Source of the DNA: Alicyclobacillus suci
Lineage (GTDB): Bacteria > Bacillota > Bacilli > Alicyclobacillales > Alicyclobacillaceae
Length of the DNA: 64,000 bases
Assembly: GCF_017329615.1 (NCBI RefSeq)
Contig: NZ_JAFMTW010000006.1
Span: 1 to 64,000 of the forward strand
Direction: 5' to 3'
This document shows, piece after piece, positions 27,165-35,791 of the stretch. The number at the start of each line of letters is the position of its first letter. Within the stretch, counting starts at the first letter, position 1. Both the position numbers and the translations under genes were made by a program. The notes beneath the pieces were generated by a model. That model did no database searches. It worked only from the letters and a program-made list of their open reading frames with translations, and had not been told where the DNA came from.

Positions 27165-27737
27165 ATGGCGAAAATTACAATTATCAGTGGCAGCCCCTCC
27201 AAAAACTCAAGGACAGAAAAATTTATCCGTTACTTGGAAACGAAATTACAAGCAAATCATGTACAGATCAATCGAATATTTGTTCGAGATTTTTCGTCTG
27301 ATGACTTGGTATACGCCAATTTCGAAAGTGACGCGATTCGAGACAGCATTCAGCAGATTGAGGAATCAGACGCAGTGGTGGTTGCGACACCGGTGTATAA
27401 GGCAGCGTACACAGGATTATTGAAGATTTACCTCGACATGTTGCCCCAGGGAATCTTTACGTCGAAAATCATGTACCCGCTCGTCGTTGGCGGTTCACCA
27501 GCACACTTACTCGTGATTGATTATGCGCTAAAACCGATTCTGTGCGCACTTGGCGCGCGCACCATTCTACCGGGTATCTATTGCTTGGATAACCAGGTGT
27601 CCGAGGATGGGCAAGGGGGCATTAGCGTGCAAGGGGACCTGAAGAAACGATTCGACAGCAGCATGGAGGAGCTGTTGAATCGAATGCTCCCGAATCAGAC
27701 AAATGAGCAGCTGTATGTAGGGGGGAATCGTTCGTGA
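27165..27737 (+). CDS. ssuE: NADPH-dependent FMN reductase (SsuE-like)
   Basis: A 190-residue flavodoxin-fold reductase: N-terminal phosphate loop SGSPSKNSRTEK, ATPVYKAAYTGLLKIYLDMLP (flavin site) and VVGGSPAHLLVIDYALKPIL. It reduces FMN with NADPH to supply FMNH2 to the monooxygenase SsuD two genes downstream. The ATG at 27165 follows GAGGAG; the open frame further upstream lacks family similarity. Its stop overlaps the GTG of ssuA. Confidence 0.9.
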   Translation: MAKITIISGSPSKNSRTEKFIRYLETKLQANHVQINRIFVRDFSSDDLVYANFESDAIRDSIQQIEESDAVVVATPVYKAAYTGLLKIYLDMLPQGIFTSKIMYPLVVGGSPAHLLVIDYALKPILCALGARTILPGIYCLDNQVSEDGQGGISVQGDLKKRFDSSMEELLNRMLPNQTNEQLYVGGNRS

Positions 27738-28741
27738 CAGGATGGTACAAAGGTGTACTTGGTTTTGCTGTTGCCGCCACCGTGTTCGCGGTTTCCGGTT
27801 GCGGAAATTCGAGCGCGACGGGCAACACGGGTACGGGGGCAACAACATCTGCAGCGGACAAAGGGACGATTCGAATTGGTTATCAATTGTACGGAACGTC
27901 CGGAGTGATGATGGATAGAGGGATTTTGGATAAACAACTAAAAAAACTCGGATACAAAGTCCAGTGGATTCAGTTTCCGGGTGGACCGCAGTTACTGCAA
28001 GCGATGAACGCCGGAGCGATAGATCTCGGTGAGACCGGTGATACGCCGCCGATTTTTGCTCAATCTGCGGGGACACCGCTCGTCTATTTGGCGCATGAAC
28101 CAGCAAGCCCGGAGGCGGAGGCCATTTTGGTTTCATCTCAATCGGGCATCAAAAGCGTCAAAGATTTAAAGGGAAAGACAGTGGCGATAAACAAAGGTTC
28201 TAACGTCGAGTACATGTTGGTGCAGCAATTACAAAAGGCCGGATTGACTTTTCAGGACATTACGCCCGATTATCTTACACCGGCTGATGCACGGGCTGCG
28301 TTTCAATCGGGCAAGGTTTCTGCATGGGCAATTTGGGATCCGTATTTGGCTTCCGCACAAGATGCGACAAAATCCACAGAGATAGCCAGTGGCAGTGGTG
28401 TCACAAACAACTATCAATTCTATTTCGCGACAAAGACATTTGCACAAAGTCACCCGGACATCGTTCAAGACTATCTCAACGCATTGCAGCAGACGGATAC
28501 ATGGGTGAAAAACAACAAGGTTCAAGCTGCCAAGTTTTTAGCACCGAAGATGGATATTCGCGTAAAAGCCTTAGAAACCTCGTTAAATCGGCGGGCTTAC
28601 GGTGTGGAGCCTATCACCAATGATGTTGTCGATGAACAGCAGAATATCGCAAATCTGTTCTACAAATTAGGCCTGATTCCAAACGCAATTACGGTCAAGG
28701 ACGATGTTTGGTCAGGAAATGTTGGAAAGGGGACAAATTAA
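27734..28741 (+). CDS. ssuA: Aliphatic sulfonate-binding lipoprotein SsuA
   Basis: A 335-residue binding protein with GTG start and lipobox VSGC (Cys near residue 23). Fold elements: [57 protein letters not shown], and [15 protein letters not shown]. It is encoded within an ssuEADCB set, so alkanesulfonates are the likely ligands. It precedes ssuD by only one base. Confidence 0.9.
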   Translation: MTGWYKGVLGFAVAATVFAVSGCGNSSATGNTGTGATTSAADKGTIRIGYQLYGTSGVMMDRGILDKQLKKLGYKVQWIQFPGGPQLLQAMNAGAIDLGETGDTPPIFAQSAGTPLVYLAHEPASPEAEAILVSSQSGIKSVKDLKGKTVAINKGSNVEYMLVQQLQKAGLTFQDITPDYLTPADARAAFQSGKVSAWAIWDPYLASAQDATKSTEIASGSGVTNNYQFYFATKTFAQSHPDIVQDYLNALQQTDTWVKNNKVQAAKFLAPKMDIRVKALETSLNRRAYGVEPITNDVVDEQQNIANLFYKLGLIPNAITVKDDVWSGNVGKGTN

Positions 28742-28742
28742 T

Positions 28743-29891
28743 ATGCAGGTATTTTGGTTTATTCCGACCCATGGTGACAGTCGTTATCTCGGCACAACAA
28801 CTGGGGCTCGGGCGGTAGATTATTCGTATATGCGGCAAATTGCCCAGGCGGTGGACTCACTTGGTTATAGTGGCGTGTTATTGCCGACCGGGCGCTCCTG
28901 TGAGGATGCTTGGATTGTCGCTTCCTCACTCATTCCGGCGACGGAGCGGTTGAAGTTCCTTGTTGCGATTCGCCCAGGCCTGATGTCGCCAACTGTTGCT
29001 GCGCGGATGGCGTCTACATTCGACCGGTTATCGGGGGGGCGGTTATTGATAAACGTGGTGACGGGCGGGGATCCTTTAGAGCAAGAAGCAGATGGATTAT
29101 TTTTGAATCACGATGAACGGTATCACGTGACCGACGAATTCCTCTCGATCTGGCGACGCGTGATGGAAGGGGAAACGGTGGATTACGATGGAGATCATTT
29201 GCGCGTCAATGCTGCAAAACTACTGTATCCTCCTGTACAGAAGCCGTATCCTCCGCTGTATTTTGGTGGCTCGTCTGATATTGGCCAAAAGATTGCAGCG
29301 AAGCATGTGGATGTGTATCTGACCTGGGGAGAACCGCCAGCACAGGTGAAGGAAAAAATTGAACGCGTTCGGGAACTCGCACAACAGGCAGGGCGTGACG
29401 TTCGGTTCGGTATTCGCATGCATATTATCGTTCGGGAAACCGAAGACGAAGCGTGGGCGGACGCTGAAAAGCTCATTCAATATGTAGACGACAAAACTAT
29501 CGAAGAGGCACAGAAAGTATTTTCGCGAATGGATTCTGTCGGTCAGCGCCGAATGAGTGAATTGCACCGGGGAGAGCGCTCAAATCTCGAAATCAGTCCC
29601 AATCTATGGGCTGGTGTCGGGCTTGTTCGGGGCGGCGCCGGCACTGCGTTGGTTGGAACACCAGATGTGATTGCAGAGCGCATGCGGGAATACGAGGAAC
29701 TTGGCATTGAGACTTTCATCCTGTCGGGCTACCCGCATTTAGAGGAATCCTATCGCGTTGCCGAACTTTTATTTCCGAAGTTGAACCTACAACAAGCATC
29801 AAGGCAAGGCAAAGAGCCGTCTTTCATCAGTCCATTTGGAGAAATGGTTGCCAATGAAATACCTCCAGCAAACGTGGAGAATAAGGCCTAA
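28743..29891 (+). CDS. ssuD: FMNH2-dependent alkanesulfonate monooxygenase SsuD
   Basis: A 382-residue enzyme that oxidises C1-C10 alkanesulfonates to aldehyde and sulfite with FMNH2. Strong family segments: [16 protein letters not shown] at the N-terminus, [16 protein letters not shown] with the conserved Cys near the active site, [20 protein letters not shown], and [19 protein letters not shown]. The ATG at 28743 after GGAAAGGGG gives the standard N-terminus; an in-frame ATG upstream at 28704 would overlap ssuA. Confidence 0.93.
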   Translation: MQVFWFIPTHGDSRYLGTTTGARAVDYSYMRQIAQAVDSLGYSGVLLPTGRSCEDAWIVASSLIPATERLKFLVAIRPGLMSPTVAARMASTFDRLSGGRLLINVVTGGDPLEQEADGLFLNHDERYHVTDEFLSIWRRVMEGETVDYDGDHLRVNAAKLLYPPVQKPYPPLYFGGSSDIGQKIAAKHVDVYLTWGEPPAQVKEKIERVRELAQQAGRDVRFGIRMHIIVRETEDEAWADAEKLIQYVDDKTIEEAQKVFSRMDSVGQRRMSELHRGERSNLEISPNLWAGVGLVRGGAGTALVGTPDVIAERMREYEELGIETFILSGYPHLEESYRVAELLFPKLNLQQASRQGKEPSFISPFGEMVANEIPPANVENKA

Positions 29892-29906
29892 GCAAGGGGG
29901 ATGTCT

Positions 29907-30677
29907 GTGAGAAAGTCACTCAACGCGATGCTTCCTTTTACAGTGCCCGCCCTCGTTGTTATTGTGTGGCAGATTTTAGGGCAATCCGGATTGATTTCCA
30001 CACGCATTTTGCCAACGCCTGTGGCAGTCGTTGAGGCAGGTATTCAACTGGGTAAACAGGGTATCCTGTGGCAGTACATTTGGTCGAGTACAGAGCGGGC
30101 ACTGGCAGGCTTTCTCATCGGAGGTTCGGTGGGATTCGTTCTTGGGTTGTTGAATGGACTCTATCGGATCTCACAAAGATTGACGGACACGTCAATCCAG
30201 ATGTTGCGTACGATTCCGCATTTGGCACTGATACCATTGGTCATTGTGTGGTTTGGTGTCGGCGAGGAAGCCAAAATATTTCTTGTTGCACTGGGTTCTG
30301 TGTTCCCTATTTACGTGAACACGTTCTTTGGAATCAAGTCGGTGGATTCTGACTTGATTGAGATGGCTAAGGTGTATCGACTCCCTTGGCTAAAGCTGTT
30401 TTGGAAAGTTATATTGCCGGGGGCTTTACCGTCGATATTGGTTGGTATCCGATACGCTTTGGGTGTGATGTGGATGACACTGATTGTTGCGGAGACGATA
30501 TCGGAGAACTCGGGCATTGGTTATATGGCGATGAATGCGGAAGAGTTCATGCAAATGAACGTGGTCGTATTAGGCATCGTGTTATATGCGCTACTTGGCA
30601 AAATTTCAGATTGGATAGCAACCACGATGGAGCGCCGTTTCCTGAGGTGGCATCCGAATTATCTGTCGAATCACTAA
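29907..30677 (+). CDS. ssuC: Sulfonate ABC transporter permease SsuC
   Basis: About 256 residues and six transmembrane helices. MLRTIPHLALIPLVIVWFG and the EAA loop EMAKVYRLPWLKLFWKVILPGALP are typical of SsuC/TauC. AAGGGGG lies directly against an ATG at 29901 but 6 bases before the GTG at 29907, which is therefore preferred. It forms the channel with SsuA and SsuB. Confidence 0.9.
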   Translation: MRKSLNAMLPFTVPALVVIVWQILGQSGLISTRILPTPVAVVEAGIQLGKQGILWQYIWSSTERALAGFLIGGSVGFVLGLLNGLYRISQRLTDTSIQMLRTIPHLALIPLVIVWFGVGEEAKIFLVALGSVFPIYVNTFFGIKSVDSDLIEMAKVYRLPWLKLFWKVILPGALPSILVGIRYALGVMWMTLIVAETISENSGIGYMAMNAEEFMQMNVVVLGIVLYALLGKISDWIATTMERRFLRWHPNYLSNH

Positions 30678-30695
30678 CGAAATGGAGGGAATAGG

Positions 30696-31475
30696 ATGTC
30701 TGCCTCATTCGGTCTGCAGTTATCGATGCAGCAGGTGAGTAAACAATATGGAAAGAAAACGGTTCTTCAAGGTGTCCAACTTGATATCTCCCCAGGGGAA
30801 TTCGTAGCGGTCGTCGGGCGCAGTGGCTGTGGAAAGAGTACTCTGTTGAGATTGATTTCTGGGCTAGAGCCGCCAACAGCGGGGGAAATTTTGGTTGACC
30901 ATGAACGAATATCTGGGATTCACCCAGATATTCGAGTCATGTTTCAGGAATCGCGTTTATTGCCGTGGTTAAAGGTTATCGATAATGTGGCTATAGGCCT
31001 CGGTAAAGAGGAGAGGGACAAAGCGGTGTCGGCGCTCCATCGCGTGGGGTTGGAGACTCGTGCGCGCGATTGGCCCAGTGTTCTTTCCGGAGGGCAGCGT
31101 CAGCGCGTCGCGTTGGCACGAGCGCTTGCGTCAGACCCGAGAATGTTGCTGCTCGACGAACCACTGGGCGCTTTGGACGCGTTGACGCGCATTGAAATGC
31201 AGCAATTAATTGAAGAAATCTGGTCGATACAAAAGTTTACGGCCATGCTCGTCACACATGACGTGAGTGAAGCCATCGCCTTGGCGGATAGGGTGATTCT
31301 CATTGAGAACGGACAGATTGCGTTCGAGGTGCCTGTGAATCTCCCTAGGCCGCGTGAGCGGGATCATCATTTTGTCAGGCTGGAGCGCCTCGTCCTCGAC
31401 AAAATACTCAAAAGTCACGCCAACGGCGTGTCGAGCCAGCTGCCGTCTTCGCAATGGACTCTTTTGCCACGGTGA
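30696..31475 (+). CDS. ssuB: Sulfonate ABC transporter ATP-binding protein SsuB
   Basis: A 259-residue ATPase: Walker A GRSGCGKS near residue 45, Q-loop FQESRLLPW, signature LSGGQRQRVALARAL, Walker B MLLLDEPLGALD, and switch His in VTHDVSEAI. GGAGGGAATAGG precedes the ATG. It is the last gene of the ssu set; the order E-A-D-C-B matches the operon of many bacteria. Confidence 0.92.
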   Translation: MSASFGLQLSMQQVSKQYGKKTVLQGVQLDISPGEFVAVVGRSGCGKSTLLRLISGLEPPTAGEILVDHERISGIHPDIRVMFQESRLLPWLKVIDNVAIGLGKEERDKAVSALHRVGLETRARDWPSVLSGGQRQRVALARALASDPRMLLLDEPLGALDALTRIEMQQLIEEIWSIQKFTAMLVTHDVSEAIALADRVILIENGQIAFEVPVNLPRPRERDHHFVRLERLVLDKILKSHANGVSSQLPSSQWTLLPR

Positions 31476-31535
31476 CGATAATTCGTCGTCCGTGGTGATA
31501 TCGGGTCCTTCTCCGTGCGCCAGGACCGGGGATAC

Positions 31536-31564
31536 TTGCATAAACAAGCTTATGGGCGCATAAT
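31536..31564 (+). promoter_or_regulatory. Promoter with internal inverted repeat before marR
   Basis: TTGCAT (31536-31541), 17-bp spacer, CATAAT (31559-31564). The spacer region carries CATAA-N6-TTATG (31539-31554), a plausible autoregulatory MarR site. Confidence 0.45.
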
Positions 31565-31590
31565 ACGTTGATGGGAAGGGGGAGTATGGC

Positions 31591-32031
31591 GTGCAAGATG
31601 AAAACCGTCTGATTGCGCAATCGTTGAGTTATCGACTTGCTACCGCGTCCCGTTTCCTCATTAATCGACTGAATCGGAACTTTAAGGAAAATGATTTGTC
31701 CATTACCTATGAACAATTCCGAATCATGATTCGTCTGTGGAAAGAGGATGGTCTTACACAAGGGCAGATTGCGGCGCTGACCGGTAAGGATGAACCCTCG
31801 GTATCGAGGTTAATCAACAACATGATTAAGCGGAACTTGATTAAACGTCTTCCGCATCCGGAAGATCGGCGAACGAATTTAATCTTCCTCACCGAGGAAG
31901 GGAAAAACATACAGCATGATTTATATGTGCAATATCGTAAAACCACTGAGGAGGCACTGCAGGGGGTCAGCGCAAGTGAGCTTGACACTTGTTTGAAAGT
32001 GCTTGATACAGTGACAAAAAATCTAGCTTGA
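31591..32031 (+). CDS. MarR family transcriptional regulator
   Basis: A 146-residue winged-helix protein: LTQGQIAALTGKDEPSVSRLINNMIKRNLIKRLPHPEDRRTN is the recognition helix and wing of the family, given here as contiguous family elements, and a long C-terminal helix provides the dimer interface. Starts at GTG after GGGAAGGGGGAG. It lies downstream of ssuB but behind its own promoter. The regulated genes may be the small gene and second MarR that follow; the ligand is unknown. Confidence 0.82.
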   Translation: MQDENRLIAQSLSYRLATASRFLINRLNRNFKENDLSITYEQFRIMIRLWKEDGLTQGQIAALTGKDEPSVSRLINNMIKRNLIKRLPHPEDRRTNLIFLTEEGKNIQHDLYVQYRKTTEEALQGVSASELDTCLKVLDTVTKNLA

Positions 32032-32051
32032 TCCTTCTTTTTAGCACATAC

Positions 32052-32063
32052 TTGTCGCGACAA
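32052..32063. promoter_or_regulatory. Perfect 12-bp palindrome upstream of a small gene
   Basis: TTGTCGCGACAA is fully self-complementary and lies 85 bases before the start of the 89-residue protein gene, between two MarR genes. It could be a MarR operator; no promoter boxes are clear around it. Confidence 0.35.
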
Positions 32064-32147
32064 CTTTTATCGAACGGGATTAGGGAAGTGGGAGATAGAG
32101 GTTGGTCCCGTTGATACGGAGGGATCAAATGGGTGGAGGAAACTGGA

Positions 32148-32417
32148 ATGGAAGCGGCACAGAAGATCGCGTTGACTTCAAAGGACGACTATTTGGCGTT
32201 TGATGACCAATGGGTTCACTACAAAGAACAGCAGTGGCCTATCGATCAACTGGCGCTTTACCCATCGTCAACAGGTCATCGTACGAGCTTGCTTGGCAGA
32301 GAGTACATTTTGAGAGACTTGCGGGGCGATGTCATTTCTACGATACACATTCGTTCCTATAACTATCACGAAGTTCGGAGTCTGCTTGAGATGATTCGCC
32401 AATCTCACGAATCATAA
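32148..32417 (+). CDS. Small protein of unknown function
   Basis: An 89-residue soluble protein rich in aromatic and charged residues (DDYLAFDDQWVHYKEQQWPIDQL, then RDLRGDVISTIHIRSYNYHEVRSLL). The ATG at 32148 lies 8 bases after GGTGGAGG; a GTG 15 bases upstream is in frame but inside that site. It sits between two MarR genes with 21 bases to the second, so it is probably co-transcribed with it. No family recognised. Confidence 0.5.
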   Translation: MEAAQKIALTSKDDYLAFDDQWVHYKEQQWPIDQLALYPSSTGHRTSLLGREYILRDLRGDVISTIHIRSYNYHEVRSLLEMIRQSHES

Positions 32418-32438
32418 TAGACGGGGGATATATGAACG

Positions 32439-32882
32439 ATGACGGACACACAGGAAACGCTTCGCAATCAATTGTTTGCGGATTTGGCCTACCAAATTCT
32501 TTTGACCCAAGGCCTATCCCCGATGAAGGTCGCTGGCTTGCCTTCATGTAATCAGTTACTTGTCCTAAAGGAATTGGATGAGGTTGAGCGCATGCGTCTG
32601 ACGGACTTGTCCGCGGCACTGAAGTTAAGCCCAAGTACCATTACAGGGGTTTGTGATGTTCTCGAGCAAAAGGGATATATTCGGCGGGATAGGGATTTGA
32701 TAGATAGAAGAATTGTCTATGTTTCTTTAACCGCACACGGCCGCATGTGTTTGAGAAGCACCCGTGATTCGATGATAGCGCGCTTAGGGTCCGTTGCGCA
32801 CACATTTAAAGAAGGGGACTTAGAGACGGCCGTTGCTGTATTGAACGCGATAAACCGTTCTTTGCACGGTGGGTTATCCTGA
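32439..32882 (+). CDS. MarR family transcriptional regulator
   Basis: A 147-residue MarR protein: MRLTDLSAALKLSPSTITGVCDVLEQKGYIRRDRDLIDRRIVYV forms the winged helix, in family order, with the basic wing DLIDRR. An N-terminal helix with LLTQGLSPMKVAGLPSCNQLLVLKEL builds the dimer interface. It follows the small gene closely and precedes the cupin gene. It is not a close copy of the MarR at 31591. Target and ligand are unknown; aromatic compounds are common ligands in this family. Confidence 0.82.
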   Translation: MTDTQETLRNQLFADLAYQILLTQGLSPMKVAGLPSCNQLLVLKELDEVERMRLTDLSAALKLSPSTITGVCDVLEQKGYIRRDRDLIDRRIVYVSLTAHGRMCLRSTRDSMIARLGSVAHTFKEGDLETAVAVLNAINRSLHGGLS

Positions 32883-32944
32883 TTGGACTTGGTAAGTATA
32901 TGCGTTGTGGCACGTGATGAGAACTTTTGCGCACTCGCAAACAA

Positions 32945-33001
32945 GGTGAATTCGGAAGAGTAAATTGACCAATATGGCTATAGGAACTCGGCGAATTCAC
33001 C
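32945..33001. repeat. 10-bp inverted repeat upstream of the cupin gene
   Basis: GGTGAATTCG (32945-32954) and CGAATTCACC (32992-33001) are exact reverse complements separated by 37 bases. A two-site operator for one of the neighbouring regulators is possible. Confidence 0.4.
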
Positions 33002-33017
33002 GTTATGATGTATTGTA

Positions 33018-33031
33018 TGTAAGCGCTAACA
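33018..33031. promoter_or_regulatory. CcpA cre site before the cupin gene
   Basis: TGTAAGCGCTAACA matches the cre consensus TGWAANCGNTNWCA at every position. It lies 27 bases upstream of the start codon, a position compatible with repression or roadblock by CcpA. Confidence 0.65.
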
Positions 33032-33057
33032 TATGAGTGAGCAAAGGAGGTCAAAGT

Positions 33058-33555
33058 ATGGAGAATTATGTGTTGGTTGAGAAGAGGTTAGATAAACGAC
33101 GCGATGAATTCGCATTGCCAGAGGGCTACATTGCTTCATCAGAAGAGGCGTCCCCTTGGGTTCCATTTTTGGAGAACGTGTGGATTCGCCATTTGACATT
33201 TGATATCCGTAATAACAGCGCCACGAATGTTTTATGGGTGGAGGCTGGCGGGAAGCTAGGTAGGCACCGTCACCGCGGGCCTGTGAACGGCTATGTCCTC
33301 GAAGGAAGTTGGCGTTATCTCGAATATGATTGGATTGCAACCCCCGGCGATTATATTCGTGAAAGCCCAGGACGCTGCCATACCTTGGTTTCGGAGAACG
33401 GGATGAAGACGGTCTTTCAACTGAACGGCGCACTGGAGTTCCTCGATGACGATGAGCGTATCATCGAGACAGTTGATGTGTTTTGGTTTGTCGATCACTA
33501 TTTGAGCTTTTGTGAAAAAAACCAGCTGCCAATCAACCGATCTCTGTTTTTATAA
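33058..33555 (+). CDS. Cupin dioxygenase, 2,4'-dihydroxyacetophenone dioxygenase-like
   Basis: A 165-residue single-domain cupin. Motif 1 is present as GRHRHRGPVNGYVLEGSW (two metal His), motif 2 as PGDYIRESPGRCHTLV (third His). The C-terminal FWFVDHYLSFCEKNQL is found in proteins related to 2,4'-dihydroxyacetophenone dioxygenase, which cleaves the side chain of hydroxyaryl ketones. AAAGGAGG precedes the ATG at 33058. A cre site just upstream and a V4R-type activator downstream fit a catabolic role. The exact substrate is not proven. Confidence 0.72.
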   Translation: MENYVLVEKRLDKRRDEFALPEGYIASSEEASPWVPFLENVWIRHLTFDIRNNSATNVLWVEAGGKLGRHRHRGPVNGYVLEGSWRYLEYDWIATPGDYIRESPGRCHTLVSENGMKTVFQLNGALEFLDDDERIIETVDVFWFVDHYLSFCEKNQLPINRSLFL

Positions 33556-33584
33556 CGGACGGATAAACTTGTAAAGCTCGTTTT

Positions 33585-33618
33585 AGCAGGGGCGGTAAGG
33601 AGGATGACCGCCCCTGCT
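33585..33618. terminator. Hairpin between convergent cupin and activator genes
   Basis: AGCAGGGGCGGT (33585-33596) pairs exactly with ACCGCCCCTGCT (33607-33618) around a 10-base loop. It has no T tract, but its placement between two converging stops suggests bidirectional termination. Confidence 0.6.
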
Positions 33619-33630
33619 GTAACATAGGCA

Positions 33631-35544
33631 TTATAGTTCGATTTTTCCTGCGTACTGGAGAATCTTCAATGCTAGACGCGCATCAAAGAACGCACTTGAG
33701 GCGGTTAAATCAATATGGCTGATTTCTTCAATGCGTTTTAGACGGTACTTGATAGAACCGGGTGACATGTTCATCATGCGGGATGTCTTGAGCACGTTTC
33801 CTTGGCACTCGAGATAGGAATGCATTGTCTTGATGAGTTCAGAGCGATTTTGTGTGTCGTATTGAATGAGCTTGTTCAGTAGGTGATAGGAGAATTGAAC
33901 CATATCGTCAAAGTTGTCCCCACTAGCGATATGGGGGATGAATCCCAAATCTGAGAAGGACACCACGCTGGATGTGGAATGATGAAAATCAGAAAGTTGA
34001 ATGGCCTTTTTGGCTTCTTCGTATCCTCTTCGATAGTCCTCGATGCCCTCGCATGTGGAACTGATACCCACGGTGAGATGGACATCCTGATATTGCTTGA
34101 AGAATGTTTCGACAATGATTTGAGCCATGTGTTGGGGAGTGAGATATTTCATATTTTTCATCCGGGTTGGAAAGAGCGCGACGATTTGATCTAACTTGCT
34201 GGATATGAGCGGCGTAGACTCCGTTTGTTTGAATTGTCTGGAGATTACGGACGAAAGCGCTCGTTTAATCTCATCCATATCTCGATTGGCACGTGCATAT
34301 GTAGAGGCCGCGAGTGGCGCAAATTGGAAGACGAGTACGTAATGTGGCTGATTTAATGGATATCCAAGTACATTCAGCTGTCTGGATAAATGTTCTATGC
34401 GCCCATCGCCGGTCAGAATGGCATCTAAAAACTCTCCTTTGATTCGTTGCTCCGTTTCGAGAGAAACGCGTTCGTTGAGGAGTTGTATCGCACAAATGGT
34501 TGCAGCACGTTCGAGAGACATGATATCGATTTCCGAATACGCCCCACTGGGTTTAAGTAATGAAAGATATCCCCAGATCTCGTGGTCGACGATTATCGGG
34601 GAGAGGAGTCGCTGATGTGGCCAACCGTACGCTTCGGGTACAGAAAGCTCGATGGTTCTCTTTTGTTTTATGAGCCGATTGAGTAGCATGCCCATTTGTT
34701 CATCCGCATTGCGCAAAAAATGAGCAAAGTCGTGTTCTTTGTACGGACCGTATGACTCAAATAGGTGAAAGTCTTTATCCTCAATCACGACTGTACAACC
34801 CAATTGCTTTCCGAGTACACGAATGATGGACGGCAGGCCTTTCCGGTGAAGGAGGGCACTGGACAATTGCTCGTCGACGAGCAGAACTTTTTGAAATCGT
34901 TCGTTTTGACGTTCAATGCGGATGTAGGCCCTGTCTAACTCCTGTGCTAAGTTTTCCTCCTCGTAGTAGGGCAGTTCGTCTTGAATTGCTTCGCCCCAAT
35001 CCTCTGCTGGTTTTGCTATCCAATGACAATGTGGATCGCCTTTGCCGACGCACTCGATTTCCCTAAAAATCACAGTTCGGCCGAGGTGTTCACTCACATA
35101 GCCGCCTGCGTAACCGACGAGCGTGAAGCAGACGGGGTCGTGTTGCAGCCCATAGTGCTTCAGATGCTGCTCAGCTTCATATGAATCATGCCAGTAACCT
35201 TCGGCGCAGTACGCTTTCGTATCCGGGTCGAAGTGAAGTTTTTCGATATCCACGGATACATCCCCAGTGATGGCGTGAATTTCCGACCCTGCGTAGAGCC
35301 AATCTGTATCCGAGTTCGCCGGCATGAACGACTTAAAGATGCGCGCGTAATTTACGCCACAATTCCAACCGTAGCGAAGTAAGAATCCCTTTGCGCGGTC
35401 TACGCCAAGGGCCGATATTAAATCCTTACGCAATTCGCCAAGTGCGTCAGTCTCCATCAGGACAATGCGTTTGTCATTCAGGTGGATCTTCTTTGTCTTC
35501 GGGTCAACCGATAGCAACTCTGTAATTTGCACGTCGCTCATCAT
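33631..35544 (-). CDS. XylR_N/V4R-domain activator with PucR-type C-terminal HTH
   Basis: About 637 residues. The N-terminal part carries an activator XylR_N-like domain (GWNCGVNYARIF...WLYAGSEIHAITG) and a V4R small-molecule domain (GYWHDSYEAEQHL, CFTLVGYAGGYVSEHLGR, ECVGKGDPHCHW with Cys/His as in V4R). A middle GAF-like/GGDEF-like PucR region follows, and a C-terminal helix-turn-helix (LECQGNVLKTSRMMNMSPGSIKYRLKRIEE) of the PucR/CdaR type. It does not contain the sigma-54 AAA domain of classical XylR. It probably senses an aromatic compound and activates nearby genes. ATG at 35544 is preferred over a TTG at 35592; the ribosome binding site is weak. Confidence 0.8.
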   Translation of the reverse strand: MMSDVQITELLSVDPKTKKIHLNDKRIVLMETDALGELRKDLISALGVDRAKGFLLRYGWNCGVNYARIFKSFMPANSDTDWLYAGSEIHAITGDVSVDIEKLHFDPDTKAYCAEGYWHDSYEAEQHLKHYGLQHDPVCFTLVGYAGGYVSEHLGRTVIFREIECVGKGDPHCHWIAKPAEDWGEAIQDELPYYEEENLAQELDRAYIRIERQNERFQKVLLVDEQLSSALLHRKGLPSIIRVLGKQLGCTVVIEDKDFHLFESYGPYKEHDFAHFLRNADEQMGMLLNRLIKQKRTIELSVPEAYGWPHQRLLSPIIVDHEIWGYLSLLKPSGAYSEIDIMSLERAATICAIQLLNERVSLETEQRIKGEFLDAILTGDGRIEHLSRQLNVLGYPLNQPHYVLVFQFAPLAASTYARANRDMDEIKRALSSVISRQFKQTESTPLISSKLDQIVALFPTRMKNMKYLTPQHMAQIIVETFFKQYQDVHLTVGISSTCEGIEDYRRGYEEAKKAIQLSDFHHSTSSVVSFSDLGFIPHIASGDNFDDMVQFSYHLLNKLIQYDTQNRSELIKTMHSYLECQGNVLKTSRMMNMSPGSIKYRLKRIEEISHIDLTASSAFFDARLALKILQYAGKIEL

Positions 35545-35605
35545 CTCCGAATGATTGGTCAATACGGGGCATCTACATGCGCTTACTGACAATATAACAC
35601 AATCA

Positions 35606-35619
35606 TGTAAGCGCTATCA
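35606..35619. promoter_or_regulatory. CcpA cre site in the promoter of the V4R/PucR activator
   Basis: TGTAAGCGCTATCA fits the cre consensus perfectly. On the minus strand it overlaps the spacer of a likely promoter, TTGATA then TTATAT at 17 bases, so CcpA binding would block transcription of the activator. Confidence 0.62.
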
Positions 35620-35720
35620 ATGAAATCGAATCGAAATGTACCAGATGTCGGGGATATTGCTCGGGAAATGTCGAATCTCAGTTGAAGGCGCGTGCCTTTG
35701 TATATGTGCGCACGCGCCCA

Positions 35721-35761
35721 GTAAAAGGCCACGAAAGGCACAGCCTTTCGTGGCCTTTTAC
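35721..35761. terminator. Long hairpin terminator between diverging sides of activator and CoA-transferase
   Basis: GTAAAAGGCCACGAAAGG (35721-35738) pairs without mismatch with 35744-35761 around CACAG. The A4 and T4 at the stem base allow termination on either strand; it lies 30 bases after the CoA-transferase stop on the minus strand. The rest of 35620-35791 shows nothing else. Confidence 0.8.
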
Positions 35762-35791
35762 TACTTCTGGAGATGGAACGGTGCAGGCGAA

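Noticed and set aside
31476..31590. Co-transcription of marR with the ssu operon
   Set aside because: A separate promoter with an inverted repeat lies at 31536-31564; read-through is possible but not needed.
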